A DNA stretch of 64,000 bases from Betaproteobacteria bacterium UBA1934 (GTDB lineage: Bacteria; Pseudomonadota; Gammaproteobacteria; Burkholderiales; Rhodocyclaceae): contig DDFG01000005.1 in assembly GCA_002337055.1 (NCBI GenBank), positions 768,222-832,221 on the forward strand, in the 5' to 3' direction. How positions within the stretch are numbered: the first letter of the stretch is position 1; each line of letters begins with the position of its first letter. Position numbers and translations under genes: made by a program. The notes under the pieces are model-generated. The model did no database searches. It had not been told where the DNA came from and saw only the letters and a program-made list of their open reading frames with translations. Below are positions 16,416 through 24,980 of the stretch, in pieces.

Positions 16416-16808
16416 ATGACAGATTTTTCGGATAGCCGAAAATACACGCCATCGCACTTGTGGTTATGCTTGGGTGCGGATGGATTGGTAACGGTGGGGG
16501 TTACCGACCATGCCCTGGAAACCCTTGGTCAAATCAATTATGTTGAATTGCCAGGTTATGAAAGCCAGCTTGAAGCGACTGAGATGTGCGCGCAACTCGC
16601 GTCAAATTTCGAGGTTATAAGCATTTGTACCCCAGTTTCCGGTGAGGTTGTCGATACCAACCAGGACGCGATTGAAACGCCCGGTATCATCAATGAAGAT
16701 CCGTTCACTGCTTGGTTGTTCAAGATAAGGCCGAAAAATCTAACAGAGATGGATCATCTTCTGGACTCAACCTCCTATCTGTCCAGTTGTCTGTATTTCG
16801 CCGAGTAA
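16416..16808 (+). CDS. GcvH-like protein without the lipoyl-lysine
   Basis: This 130-residue protein aligns along its whole length with glycine cleavage H protein: the opening YTPSHLWL, then VGVTDHALETLGQINYVELP, PVSGEVVDTN, and IINEDPF followed by WLFKI. Anchoring the alignment on the shared Cys (CAQLAS versus CAVAES in E. coli) and on PVSGE, the residue at the lipoylated lysine is phenylalanine (ASNFEVIS). It cannot carry lipoate there. No gcvT, gcvP, lipA or lplA genes are nearby. It starts 46 bases after the CYTH gene, with GAGGA just before the ATG. Function unknown; a structural or regulatory H-like role is possible. Confidence 0.82.
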   Translation: MTDFSDSRKYTPSHLWLCLGADGLVTVGVTDHALETLGQINYVELPGYESQLEATEMCAQLASNFEVISICTPVSGEVVDTNQDAIETPGIINEDPFTAWLFKIRPKNLTEMDHLLDSTSYLSSCLYFAE

Positions 16809-17479
16809 TGTAGCGGTAAAACCGACGTCCCCACGTGAGCACCGGTTGCGCCCATTGGGCGCTCAACAGACGGGGGAATCCATCCCATCAATCAATCCGA
16901 CCACCCAAAAGCGTCGCTTTTGGGTTCCCTCCGCGTTGCGCGCAACGGCTCCGGGTTATCTCCAACGTTCCTGAACACCCGCTTTTACAATCAGCCAATT
17001 ACCGTTTTGGGTCGGAAGTTCGCGTTCGCGAGCCAGGAAAGCTGACCTTCGTCGCCGCGCTGGCCTGAATGTCCGCTGATCGCAAAACACCCGTCGTTCA
17101 TCTGGAAATGGCTGAACGGCAGCTCAGGCCGAAAATCTGACTCCACCAGGGAAATAGATTCGCCCGGTTAGAAATTGTCGCAGGCTCTGCTGTGTCCCAC
17201 CACTAGCCGCTACATCTGTTGCCGGCATCCGGCAAGCCGAGATCATCCCGATTCGGGCTTCTTGATTTTCCTGCTTCCCGTGGCTAACATCGCCCGGCGT
17301 AGCCAGATTCGGCGCGCATTACTTTTCGAGGTTTGGATGTTGGAGATTGCAGTCGTCCGATGACCCGACCCCCGTGCTAGCGGGGCATTCAGGTTATCGC
17401 GATCACAGACGTTTGGCAGGCCCCTAGCCGGCGGTTTGCCGTTTCTTTTCGTTTGGATTACTGCAAATGGATTTCCAAC
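16809..17479. other. Long intergenic stretch with no supported gene
   Basis: Open frames at 16835-17068 and 17175-17363 have no recognisable products, no good ribosome binding sites, and proline/arginine-rich composition typical of noncoding GC-rich DNA. I found no tRNA, terminator with T-run or repeat. The stretch may be eroded former coding sequence. Confidence 0.55.
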
Positions 17480-18634
17480 ATGACGACTTCCAAGCCGAAG
17501 CAAGCGTTTCTTCATACATCCGCCTATAGTGGCGGCCTCCCCGATACATGCCCTGATGTGGAGCACTCTGTCTCCGCCGCAGGCACGCCCCACGATGCTT
17601 TTGCATTGCCCGGCCAGGGTTGTCACCCCGACCAATCGATTGCCAGAGTGACCGCGGTTGATCGCAATCACTACGTCGTCAGAAACGCTGAAGGCGAAGT
17701 TCCCGCCAAGCTGACCGGGCGGGCCGCCTACACCTGCGAATCTCCTGTCGACATGCCATGTGTGGGCGATTGGGTCCGCATTAGCTATCACGACGCTGGC
17801 TCACGAGCGAGCATTCTTGATGTACTGCCCAGACAGTCGTTTCTGAGGCGGAAAAGGCCGGGCGACACCGTCGAATACCAGATGATCGCCGCCAATATCG
17901 ATGTGGCCTTCATTGTTCAGTCCTGCCATTTTGATTTCAATGTGCGCAGGCTTGAGCGCTACCTCGTCATGGCGAGTGAAGGGCAAATCGAGCCTGTGGT
18001 TTTGCTGACCAAGGCCGATCTGATTACGCCGGAGGCGTTGGAGCAGTTGTTCTCGCAGATTCGCCATGCCGGCATTGGCGCCAGAGTCATTGCGCTGAGC
18101 AATGTGAGCGGACTGGGTGTCGAGCAACTCCGTGAGCTGATTCAGCCCGGCAAGACTTATTGTTTGCTTGGATCTTCCGGCGTGGGCAAGACGACGCTCG
18201 TCAATCGTCTGGTCGGCGGTTGCGATCTCGCCACCGGGGCGGTCAGCCTTTCTGGCGAAGGGAGGCACACCACCACGCGGCGTCAACTCATTGTGCTTGA
18301 ATCAGGCGGGCTGTTGATCGACATGCCCGGTATGCGCGAACTGGGGATGCTTGGCGTTGGCGACGGAATCAATGACAGCTTTTCCGATATCCAGTTTCAC
18401 TCACAGCGATGTCGTTTTGCTGATTGCACACACACTCGCGAACCGGGGTGTGCGGTTCAGGATGCCATTGCAGGGGGTGAACTCGATGAGGGACATTTTC
18501 GGAACTACCTGAAACTCAAGAAAGAATCGGAGTTTCTCGACATGTCGAAACTCGAAAAGCGCAACAGGGACCGGACATTCGGCAAGCTGGTCCGCTCCAT
18601 CAACAAGGCCAAAGGGAAACGGAAGGAGTATTAA
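17480..18634 (+). CDS. rsgA: Ribosome small-subunit GTPase RsgA
   Basis: RsgA is a circularly permuted GTPase that helps late 30S subunit maturation. The order of motifs shows the permutation: G4 TKAD first, then G1 GSSGVGKTTLVN, then G3 DMPG (Met in place of the usual Thr). An OB-fold precedes them, and the C-terminal zinc knuckle reads C-x5-C-x-H-x5-C (CRFADCTHTREPGC). The 384-residue length is a little above E. coli RsgA because of an unusual N-terminal 50 residues. ATG at 17480 was preferred over a TTG at 17453, though neither has a strong ribosome binding site. Confidence 0.92.
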   Translation: MTTSKPKQAFLHTSAYSGGLPDTCPDVEHSVSAAGTPHDAFALPGQGCHPDQSIARVTAVDRNHYVVRNAEGEVPAKLTGRAAYTCESPVDMPCVGDWVRISYHDAGSRASILDVLPRQSFLRRKRPGDTVEYQMIAANIDVAFIVQSCHFDFNVRRLERYLVMASEGQIEPVVLLTKADLITPEALEQLFSQIRHAGIGARVIALSNVSGLGVEQLRELIQPGKTYCLLGSSGVGKTTLVNRLVGGCDLATGAVSLSGEGRHTTTRRQLIVLESGGLLIDMPGMRELGMLGVGDGINDSFSDIQFHSQRCRFADCTHTREPGCAVQDAIAGGELDEGHFRNYLKLKKESEFLDMSKLEKRNRDRTFGKLVRSINKAKGKRKEY

Positions 18635-18746
18635 AGAGCGGGTTGATCGGGGAGACGAAAGACATACTTCTGCAATCAAGCAGGGAAAAGGTCTTTCGTA
18701 GTATCAAGTACAGAACCTTGTCGGTCTAGCTGAGCGGCGTACGCCG

Positions 18747-19123
18747 TTACCCACCCAAGGAGTGCGCCAGCTTTTCCACGACCGCTTGCATGTGCCATGT
18801 TCCGTTTGTACTTCGTCTCCTCACCAGCGCACGGAATTTCTCGTGACTTGGCGCGGGTCGCATACGATGCCGAGTTTGATTGCAATGAATGCATGCGGCA
18901 ACGATGTTTGTTGAAGCGTCGCTGCCGCCATCGCACCGGGCTTGAAGGTGTCCGTGCATTGCAGGCGGCATGCTTGGTGGGTAGTGATGCCAAATTGTTT
19001 GGCAAATTCGTCGGGAGAAGACTCCCAGATTGGGAGTCCGCAGTAATAGCAATGTCCGCACTGGGATACGAAGGCGAGATGACGTCGGCGATAGAGTGTG
19101 TTGGTCATGAGTGGTTTCATCAA
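18747..19123 (-). pseudogene. HNH endonuclease gene with a frameshift
   Basis: Two overlapping frames together spell a small HNH nuclease. The first (from 19123, or ATG at 19108) gives HLAFVSQCGHCYYCGLPIW with the zinc-binding CxxC. From about 18950 the sense continues in the next frame as HLQARCDGGSDASTNIVAAC followed by IHCNQTRH, the H-N-H core. Adding one base at 18950-18953 would join them as CTEHLQARCDGG, which is what the family shows. The gene is therefore either broken by a one-base deletion, or the base was lost in sequencing. It lies downstream of amt on the same strand, 137 bases away. Confidence 0.75.
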
Positions 19124-19259
19124 AAATATAAATGAAAACCCCGGCTGACCATTGCGGACATCGCGGGCACCAGTCGATTTGCTCTAGCTGGCCCTGCATG
19201 CGTTCGTTTCGAATGCGCACTTTACGGATGATACCTGACGGAATATTGGGTGACTACCC

Positions 19260-20462
19260 CTACCAGTTCGTCTCCCTCTCCGGCGTGGCGGTGATCTTGT
19301 GGATCGACAGGTCGGCGCCGTTGTATTCGTCCTCGCGGTCGAGGCGGATGCCGAAGGCTGCTTTCAGGCCGCCATAGACGATGATGCCGCCGGCCAGCGC
19401 GATGACGATGGCGAGCGCGGTCATGATCAGTTGCGGCATGAAGGCGATGCCCCCGGCGCCGCCCAGCGCCTTGTGCCCGAAGATGCCGGCGGCGATGCCG
19501 CCCCAGGCGCCGCAGAGGCCGTGCAGCGGCCAGACGCCGAGCACGTCGTCGATCTTCCAGCGGTTTTGGGTGAGCGTGAACATGACCACGAACAACCCGC
19601 CCGCCACGCCGCCGACGACGAGCGCACCGATCGGGTGCATCAGGTCGGAGCCAGCGCAGACGGCGACCAGTCCGGCCAGCGGGCCGTTATGGACGAAGCC
19701 GGGGTCGTTCTTGCCCAGAAACAGCGCGACCAGCGTGCCGCCGACCATGGCCATCAGCGAGTTCAGCGCGACCAGGCCAGAAATCTTGTCCAATGTCTGC
19801 GCGCTCATCACGTTGAAGCCGAACCAGCCAACAGTGAGGATCCACGCGCCCAGCGCCAGAAAGGGGATGGATGAGGGCGGGTGCGCGGCGATGGCGCCAC
19901 TCTTGGAGTAGCGGCCATGTCGCGCGCCGAGCAGCAGCACGGCGGGCAGGGCGATCCAGCCGCCCATGGCGTGCACCACCACCGACCCGGCAAAATCGTG
20001 AAATTCTTCGCCAAAAGCAAGTTTCAGCCAGCCCTGAATGCCAAACGCCTGATTCCAGGCGATGCCCTCGAAAAAGGGATAGACAAAACCGACCAGCAGA
20101 AAGGTGGCGGCGAGCTGCGGATGGAACTTGGCGCGTTCGGCAATGCCGCCGGAAATGATGGCGGGGATGGCGGCGGCGAAGGTGAGCAGAAAGAAGAACT
20201 TGGTCAGCTCATAGCCGCTCTTTTCCATCAGCGCCTCGGCGCCGGTGAAGAAATGGATGCCGTAGGCGATGCCGTAGCCGATGAAAAAGTAGGCCAGCGT
20301 CGACATGGCAAAATCGGTAAGGATCTTGACCAGCGCATTGACCTGATTCTTCTTGCGTACAGTGCCCAGTTCTAGAAAAGCGAATCCCGCATGCATGGCG
20401 AGCACCATGATGGCGCCCAGCAGGATGAACAGGACATCGCTTCCGGATTTGATGGTTTCCAT
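19260..20462 (-). CDS. amt: Ammonium transporter (Amt family)
   Basis: This 400-residue inner-membrane channel moves ammonium into the cell. The twin-histidine pore residues are visible in DFAGSVVVHAMGG (about residue 158) and in PLHGLCGAWGG (about 315), and eleven hydrophobic helices can be traced. The ATG at 20462 has AGGAG five bases upstream. No glnK/glnB gene is adjacent, which is less usual for amt. A well-formed sigma-54 promoter and an NtrC-like palindrome lie upstream, so nitrogen-limitation control is likely. The C-terminus ends in a charged tail that would face the cytoplasm and could contact a PII protein. Confidence 0.94.
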   Translation of the reverse strand: METIKSGSDVLFILLGAIMVLAMHAGFAFLELGTVRKKNQVNALVKILTDFAMSTLAYFFIGYGIAYGIHFFTGAEALMEKSGYELTKFFFLLTFAAAIPAIISGGIAERAKFHPQLAATFLLVGFVYPFFEGIAWNQAFGIQGWLKLAFGEEFHDFAGSVVVHAMGGWIALPAVLLLGARHGRYSKSGAIAAHPPSSIPFLALGAWILTVGWFGFNVMSAQTLDKISGLVALNSLMAMVGGTLVALFLGKNDPGFVHNGPLAGLVAVCAGSDLMHPIGALVVGGVAGGLFVVMFTLTQNRWKIDDVLGVWPLHGLCGAWGGIAAGIFGHKALGGAGGIAFMPQLIMTALAIVIALAGGIIVYGGLKAAFGIRLDREDEYNGADLSIHKITATPERETNW

Positions 20463-20492
20463 GACCGCTCCTTGAAATCGTTCGGGTCAGGA

Positions 20493-20509
20493 AAGCAAGC
20501 ACCATTCCA
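20493..20509 (-). promoter_or_regulatory. Sigma-54 (-24/-12) promoter of amt
   Basis: On the minus strand TGGAATG, four bases, then TTGCTT matches the sigma-54 consensus with intact GG and GC and exact spacing. Transcription would begin near 20484, about 20 bases before the amt ATG, leaving room for the AGGAG site. Confidence 0.75.
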
Positions 20510-20562
20510 GTGCATCAAAGCGCTTTTGTCTCAGGGGCTTGCGAGCAAAATGGTGCGGCAAC

Positions 20563-20581
20563 GCGCACGTTCGCGGTGCGC
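20563..20581. promoter_or_regulatory. NtrC-like enhancer palindrome upstream of amt
   Basis: GCGCAC and GTGCGC form an inverted repeat around seven bases, giving the GCAC-N7-GTGC core of NtrC binding sites. It is centred about 88 bases upstream of the predicted sigma-54 start, between amt and the mltA stop. Confidence 0.5.
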
Positions 20582-20601
20582 ATGCGGGGCTATTTGCACC
20601 A

Positions 20602-21855
20602 CTACTGGGCGATTTGGGCAGCGGGGAGCGGATAATCGTTGGGCAGCAGCACCCACAGGCGACCGTTCTGTTTCATCCGACCGGCCTGTTCGCCGGCAGC
20701 GGGGCCGAAACCCCAGAAGAAGTCGGCGCGCACCACGCCACGGATCGCGCCGCCCGTATCTTGCGCCAGCATGAGCCGGTTCAGGGGGCGGTTGCTGTTG
20801 GGTTCCGTGCTGGCGAGAAAGACCGGCGCGCCGAGCGGTGTGGTGCGCGGGTCGATGGCGAGGCTGCGTTCGGGCGTCAGCGGCACGCCGAGCGCGCCTT
20901 GCGGCCCGGCGCCGTTGCTGACCGGCGTTTCGCGGAAGAATACGTAGCTGGGGTTGGTATTGAGCAGGGCCGCCAGCCGCGTCGGGTGAGCGCGCGCCCA
21001 CGCCTGGATGCCCTGCATGGTGGCCTCGCCCGGCTTCAGGTCGCCGCGCTCCAGCAAGACCTTGCCGATGGACTGGTACGGGTGGCCGTTCTGGTCGGCA
21101 TAGGCAAGGCGGGTAGTCTGGCCGTCGGGCAGTCGCACCCGTCCCGAACCTTGAATCTGGAGAAAGAAAAGCTCCACCGCGTCGTCCACCCAGAGCAGCA
21201 CCTTATCGGTGCGTCCCTTGCCCGCTTCGATCTCGGCGCGCGAATAGTACGGCACCACCTTGTTGCCTTGCAGGCGCCCGCGCAGGCGCAGATGTTTTAG
21301 TTCCGGCACCAGATCGCCGAGGTCGATGGTCAGCAGATCGTCGGGCACGCCCAGCACCGGCACCGCGAAAGCGGGCGAGCGCTGGCGGCTGCCGCGCAGC
21401 AAAGGCTCGTAGTAACCGGTGATCATGCCTTCCTGACGGCCATCCGGCTGGGTCAGCGCCCAGGGGCGGAAGTGGGTCTCGAAATAGCGCCGGATCGCCG
21501 CGCCATCCTGGCTATCCACTGTGCGGGCGGCGGCGCAGGCGTGCTGCCAGCCGGGCTTGGCGACCAGCACGCGGCAGCTTTGGCCAAAGGCGGGCCAGGC
21601 GGCGGTCAGGTCGTCGTCGCCCCAATTCGGCAAGTCGTCCCACCGCGCGGCCTGAAATGGCTTGGCCGCCGGCGGAGGGCGCGTGGTGTCGCCGGGGCAG
21701 GCGGGTGGCGCCGGACAACTCGGCGCGCTCGGGCACACCGGGCAAGCGGCAGGCTCGGGCGGGCGTGGCGGCGGTGTCTGGCAGGCGGCCAGCGTCAGGG
21801 CAGCGGCCAGGGTGACGCCGAGGCGGTAAAGGCGGGCAGATTGGCTTTTTGACAT
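20602..21855 (-). CDS. mltA: Membrane-bound lytic murein transglycosylase A
   Basis: MltA cleaves peptidoglycan glycan strands and leaves 1,6-anhydro ends. The 417-residue lipoprotein has a signal peptide with lipobox LAAC (Cys25), a Pro/Cys-rich linker (about 26-65) and the MltA double-psi barrel. The catalytic 3D-type region near the end (LAQDTGGAIRG, RADFFWGFG) is intact. I start at the ATG at 21855; the longer frame runs into the divergent ATPase gene. The linker has four extra cysteines (CPVCPSAPSCPAPPACP), which is odd for this family and may form disulfides in the periplasm. Confidence 0.93.
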   Translation of the reverse strand: MSKSQSARLYRLGVTLAAALTLAACQTPPPRPPEPAACPVCPSAPSCPAPPACPGDTTRPPPAAKPFQAARWDDLPNWGDDDLTAAWPAFGQSCRVLVAKPGWQHACAAARTVDSQDGAAIRRYFETHFRPWALTQPDGRQEGMITGYYEPLLRGSRQRSPAFAVPVLGVPDDLLTIDLGDLVPELKHLRLRGRLQGNKVVPYYSRAEIEAGKGRTDKVLLWVDDAVELFFLQIQGSGRVRLPDGQTTRLAYADQNGHPYQSIGKVLLERGDLKPGEATMQGIQAWARAHPTRLAALLNTNPSYVFFRETPVSNGAGPQGALGVPLTPERSLAIDPRTTPLGAPVFLASTEPNSNRPLNRLMLAQDTGGAIRGVVRADFFWGFGPAAGEQAGRMKQNGRLWVLLPNDYPLPAAQIAQ

Positions 21856-21899
21856 GCTTTGGCTAGAGTCGTGCTTTGTTCGCCATTTTACCTTCCGCC

Positions 21900-22784
21900 A
21901 TGAGCGAAGCCGCCCCGCTTGAACGATTATTGCAGCGCGCCGAATCGGTGCTGACCCGCCTGGAAAACTGGCTGCCGCCCCTGCCGGCAGCACCCGACTG
22001 GGAAACCGCCATTGCCTGGCGCTGGCGACGCGGGCCGCACGGTGGGGAGTTGAAGCCGGTCTCCCGGCCGCATGCGATCCGCCTCGACGACCTTGACTGC
22101 GTCGACGAGCAAAAATCCAAGGTACTGGCCAACACCCGCCAGTTTGTCGCCGGCAAACCGGCCAACAACGTGCTGCTGACCGGTGCGCGGGGGGCGGGCA
22201 AATCTTCGCTAGTCAAGGCGGTGCTGAACGAATTCGCCGGGGCTGGCTTGCGTCTGATCGAGGTCGACAAGGCCGATCTGGTCGATCTGCCCGAGATTGT
22301 CGAGCGCGTGCAGGGGCGGCCCGAACGCTTTCTGCTATTCTGCGACGATCTTTCCTTCGAGGCCGGCGAGACCGCCTACAAGGCGCTCAAGTCGGTGCTG
22401 GACGGCTCGGTTGCGGCGGCCCCGGAGAACGTGCTGGTGTATGCCACCTCCAACCGTCGTCACCTGATGCCCGAGTACTTTTCGGAAAATCTCGAAAGCC
22501 ACCGCGTCGGCGACGAAATCCACCCCGGCGAGGCGACCGAGGAGAAGATTTCCCTTTCCGAGCGCTTTGGTCTGTGGGTGTCGTTCTACCCCTTCGATCA
22601 GGACGACTACCTGGCCATCGTCGCCCACTGGATGCGTACTTTTGGCGCGAGCGAAGCGCAGGTCGCGGCGCACGAGCGCGAGGCGCTGAACTGGGCGTTG
22701 GGGCGGGGATCGCGCAGCGGACGGGTCGCCTGGCAATACGCCAAGGACTGGGCGGCGCAGCAGCCCGAAAGCGCGCGCCCATGA
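21900..22784 (+). CDS. DUF815 family P-loop ATPase
   Basis: This 294-residue cytoplasmic AAA-like ATPase of the DUF815 type is widespread but poorly characterised. It shows Walker A TGARGAGKSS near residue 103, Walker B LLFCDDLSF near 152, and the sensor region YATSNRRHLMPE near 190 that marks the family. Its last base pairs overlap the next gene as ATGA, so the Nudix-ThiE protein is translationally coupled. The DUF815 gene beside mutT-type genes is a recurring arrangement in betaproteobacteria as far as I recall. It starts 44 bases from the divergent mltA start. Confidence 0.87.
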   Translation: MSEAAPLERLLQRAESVLTRLENWLPPLPAAPDWETAIAWRWRRGPHGGELKPVSRPHAIRLDDLDCVDEQKSKVLANTRQFVAGKPANNVLLTGARGAGKSSLVKAVLNEFAGAGLRLIEVDKADLVDLPEIVERVQGRPERFLLFCDDLSFEAGETAYKALKSVLDGSVAAAPENVLVYATSNRRHLMPEYFSENLESHRVGDEIHPGEATEEKISLSERFGLWVSFYPFDQDDYLAIVAHWMRTFGASEAQVAAHEREALNWALGRGSRSGRVAWQYAKDWAAQQPESARP

Positions 22785-23719
22785 CGGTCGCCTTTCTCGA
22801 TGTGGCTGCCGCGGTGCTGGTGCGCGACGACGGCCGCGAATACCTGCTCGCACAGCGCCCGCCGGGCAAGGTGTATGCCGGCTACTGGGAGTTTCCCGGC
22901 GGCAAGGTCGAACCTGGCGAAAGCGTGCGCGCCGCGCTGGATCGCGAACTGAACGAAGAGCTAGGTATCGAGGTGCAGGCGGCGACGCCCTGGCTCACCC
23001 GTCGGCACGTTTACCCGCACGCCACGGTGCGCCTGCACTTCTGGCGGGTGACAGCATGGGCGGGCGAACTGCGCGCGCTTGAACACAGCGAGATTCGTTG
23101 GGTGAAGCCTGACGGCGCCGCCAAGGTGGCGCCGATGTTGCCCGCCAACGCACCCATTTTGAAGGCGCTCGCGCTGCCCGCGATCATGGGCATTACCGAT
23201 ATTGCCGGACACGGCGAGGATGCCGAGTTGAGCCGGCTGGAAACCGCGCTCGCCGCCGGGCGGCGCCTCTTTCAGCTGCGCGACAAGACACTGCCGGCCG
23301 AAGAGCGCCTGTGGCTGGGGCAGACGCTCCAGGCGCTGATCGGCGCCAGCGGCGCCATTCTGATGGTCAATGATAGCGAGGAACTGGCGCGCGCCTTGCG
23401 GGCCGGGGTACATCTTTCGAGCGCCAGCCTGATGCGTTGCGTGGCGCGGCCGTCCGGCTTCCGCTGGGTGGGCGCCTCCTGTCACGACGCGGCCGAACTG
23501 GCGCGGGCGGTGGAACTGGGGCTGGATTACGCGCTGCTCGGGCCGGTTTTGCCGACGGCCTCGCATCCGGGTGCGACCACGCTGGGCTGGGAGGGCTTCG
23601 CGCGTTGTGTTGCGGGTTGCGAGATTCCGGTGTTGGCGCTTGGCGGCCTGCGGCCGGAGATGCTGGAAACCGCCCGTCAGGCGGGCGCGCACGGCATCGC
23701 GCTGATGCGGAACTGGTGA
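22781..23719 (+). CDS. Nudix hydrolase (MutT-like) fused to a thiamine-phosphate-synthase-like domain
   Basis: The first 130 residues are a Nudix domain with a complete box (GGKVEPGESVRAALDREL, then NEELGI), as in MutT, which removes oxidised dGTP from the nucleotide pool. Residues 130-312 resemble ThiE: LFQLRDK, HLSSASL, SCHDAAELARAVELGLDY, LLGPVLPTASHPG and LALGG. The fusion is known in many gamma- and betaproteobacteria. The ThiE part lacks a clear match to several catalytic residues and may not make thiamine phosphate. ATG at 22781 overlaps the preceding stop. The neighbouring yacG and coaE genes fit the usual mutT/yacG/zapD/coaE group. Confidence 0.92.
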   Translation: MTVAFLDVAAAVLVRDDGREYLLAQRPPGKVYAGYWEFPGGKVEPGESVRAALDRELNEELGIEVQAATPWLTRRHVYPHATVRLHFWRVTAWAGELRALEHSEIRWVKPDGAAKVAPMLPANAPILKALALPAIMGITDIAGHGEDAELSRLETALAAGRRLFQLRDKTLPAEERLWLGQTLQALIGASGAILMVNDSEELARALRAGVHLSSASLMRCVARPSGFRWVGASCHDAAELARAVELGLDYALLGPVLPTASHPGATTLGWEGFARCVAGCEIPVLALGGLRPEMLETARQAGAHGIALMRNW

Positions 23720-23720
23720 A

Positions 23721-23915
23721 TCAGGCCGGGCGGGGCGGCTCGAGGTCGGTGCCGGGATCTGGCGTTTCCTGCACGGGTACGCGATAGCTCTCGTCGGCCC
23801 AGGCACCGAGGTCGATCAGGCGGCAACGCTCGGAACAGAAGGGGCGAAACGGGTTTTCCGGCGAGTAGAGCGATTCACCGCTGCATTGCGGGCAGCGGAC
23901 GGTGCGAGAAGTCAT
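23721..23915 (-). CDS. yacG: DNA gyrase inhibitor YacG (zinc-binding)
   Basis: YacG is a small zinc protein that binds GyrB and blocks DNA binding by gyrase. The 64-residue protein shows CPQCSGES and then CSERCRLIDLGAWADESY, giving the four zinc cysteines in a CxxC and CxxxC arrangement plus the conserved IDLGxW. It converges on the Nudix-ThiE gene, with the two stops adjacent. In relatives yacG directly follows zapD and coaE, but here three genes on the opposite strand lie between. Confidence 0.93.
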   Translation of the reverse strand: MTSRTVRCPQCSGESLYSPENPFRPFCSERCRLIDLGAWADESYRVPVQETPDPGTDLEPPRPA

Positions 23916-23992
23916 GAGTGTGGCGGCGGCAACGAAGGGCGCTCATCATGCCATGGGCCGGAGGAGGTGTCATCGTAAGCGAGAGGAACGGT

Positions 23993-24919
23993 ATGGCAAC
24001 GCATGAGATGGGTGCAGAGTCGGTCGAGGTGGTGGTGATCGGCAACGTCGGCATCGACACCAATGTCTATTTTTACGACGGCGAGCCGGATTTCGAACGC
24101 GAGTCGAACTTTACCGAGAACCTCGACTACATTGGTCAGGCCGGCGGTTATGCCAGTCTCGGCTATGCCCGGTTGGGGCGACGCACCGCCTTTATCGGCC
24201 ACGTCGGCGACGATGCGTCCGGCGCGCACATCCGCTCGACGCTGACCGAGGCCGGCATCGATCTGCGCGGGCTGGCGATCGACCCGACCGGCACTGCCCG
24301 CAGCATCAACCTGATGTACGGCGACGGTCGCCGCAAGAATTTCTACGACGGCAAGGGGCATATGACCCTGAGTCCTGACCTCGATCTCTGCGCAGCGCTC
24401 TTTCGCGGCGCGCGGCTCGCCCATTTCAACCTGCCCAACTGGGGCCGCAAACTGCTGCCGCTGGCGCGAGCCGCCGGGGTGACCATCGCCTGCGACCTGC
24501 AAGACGTCGTCAGTCTGTGCGACGGCTATCGCGACGATTTCATCGACCACGCCGATATCGTCTTCTTTTCCGCCGCCAACAGCGGCGACCCGGTCCCGTT
24601 GCTGCGAGAATTGATGGCGAATGGCCGCTGCCGTGTGGCGGTGGCAGGCATGGGCGCGGAAGGATGTGCCGTGGCCACTGCCGAGGGCATCCGGCGCTTT
24701 GCCGCAGTGTCGGGGCCGACACCTGTGATCGACACCAACGGCGCCGGCGACGCGCTGGCAGTGGGCTTTCTGGAGGCGTTCGTGCTGCGCGGCGAGCCGC
24801 TTGAAACGGCGATCCGCTGCGGCCAGGTTGCCGCGCGTCACACCTGCGGCCTGCGTGCCAATTCGTGCGATCTGATTACCGCCGAAATCATGGCACGCGC
24901 ATTGCTGGGGCGGGATTGA
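23993..24919 (+). CDS. PfkB-family carbohydrate or nucleoside kinase
   Basis: This 308-residue ribokinase-type enzyme has the N-terminal glycine motif (AGGYASLGYARLGRRTAFIGHVGDD, in two stretches) and the C-terminal PfkB signature DTNGAGDALAVGF, containing the catalytic aspartate. The substrate could be a sugar, sugar phosphate or nucleoside and cannot be read from sequence. The ATG at 23993 follows GAGAGGAAC closely; an open frame reaches back to 23918 but overlaps the yacG start region. A J-domain-like gene follows 61 bases downstream on the same strand. Confidence 0.87.
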   Translation: MATHEMGAESVEVVVIGNVGIDTNVYFYDGEPDFERESNFTENLDYIGQAGGYASLGYARLGRRTAFIGHVGDDASGAHIRSTLTEAGIDLRGLAIDPTGTARSINLMYGDGRRKNFYDGKGHMTLSPDLDLCAALFRGARLAHFNLPNWGRKLLPLARAAGVTIACDLQDVVSLCDGYRDDFIDHADIVFFSAANSGDPVPLLRELMANGRCRVAVAGMGAEGCAVATAEGIRRFAAVSGPTPVIDTNGAGDALAVGFLEAFVLRGEPLETAIRCGQVAARHTCGLRANSCDLITAEIMARALLGRD

Positions 24920-24980
24920 ACGCGCAAACGAACGGCTTTGGTATGATGCACGCTCATCGAGTCACCGATCGCGCCGGGAA

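Noticed and set aside
16835..17068. A 77-codon frame between the GcvH-like gene and rsgA
   Set aside because: It is Arg/Pro-rich with no family resemblance and lacks a ribosome binding site.
18655..18699. A nine-base inverted repeat (ACGAAAGAC and GTCTTTCGT) between rsgA and the HNH gene, considered as a terminator
   Set aside because: The loop is 27 bases long and no T-run follows on either strand, so termination is not supported.
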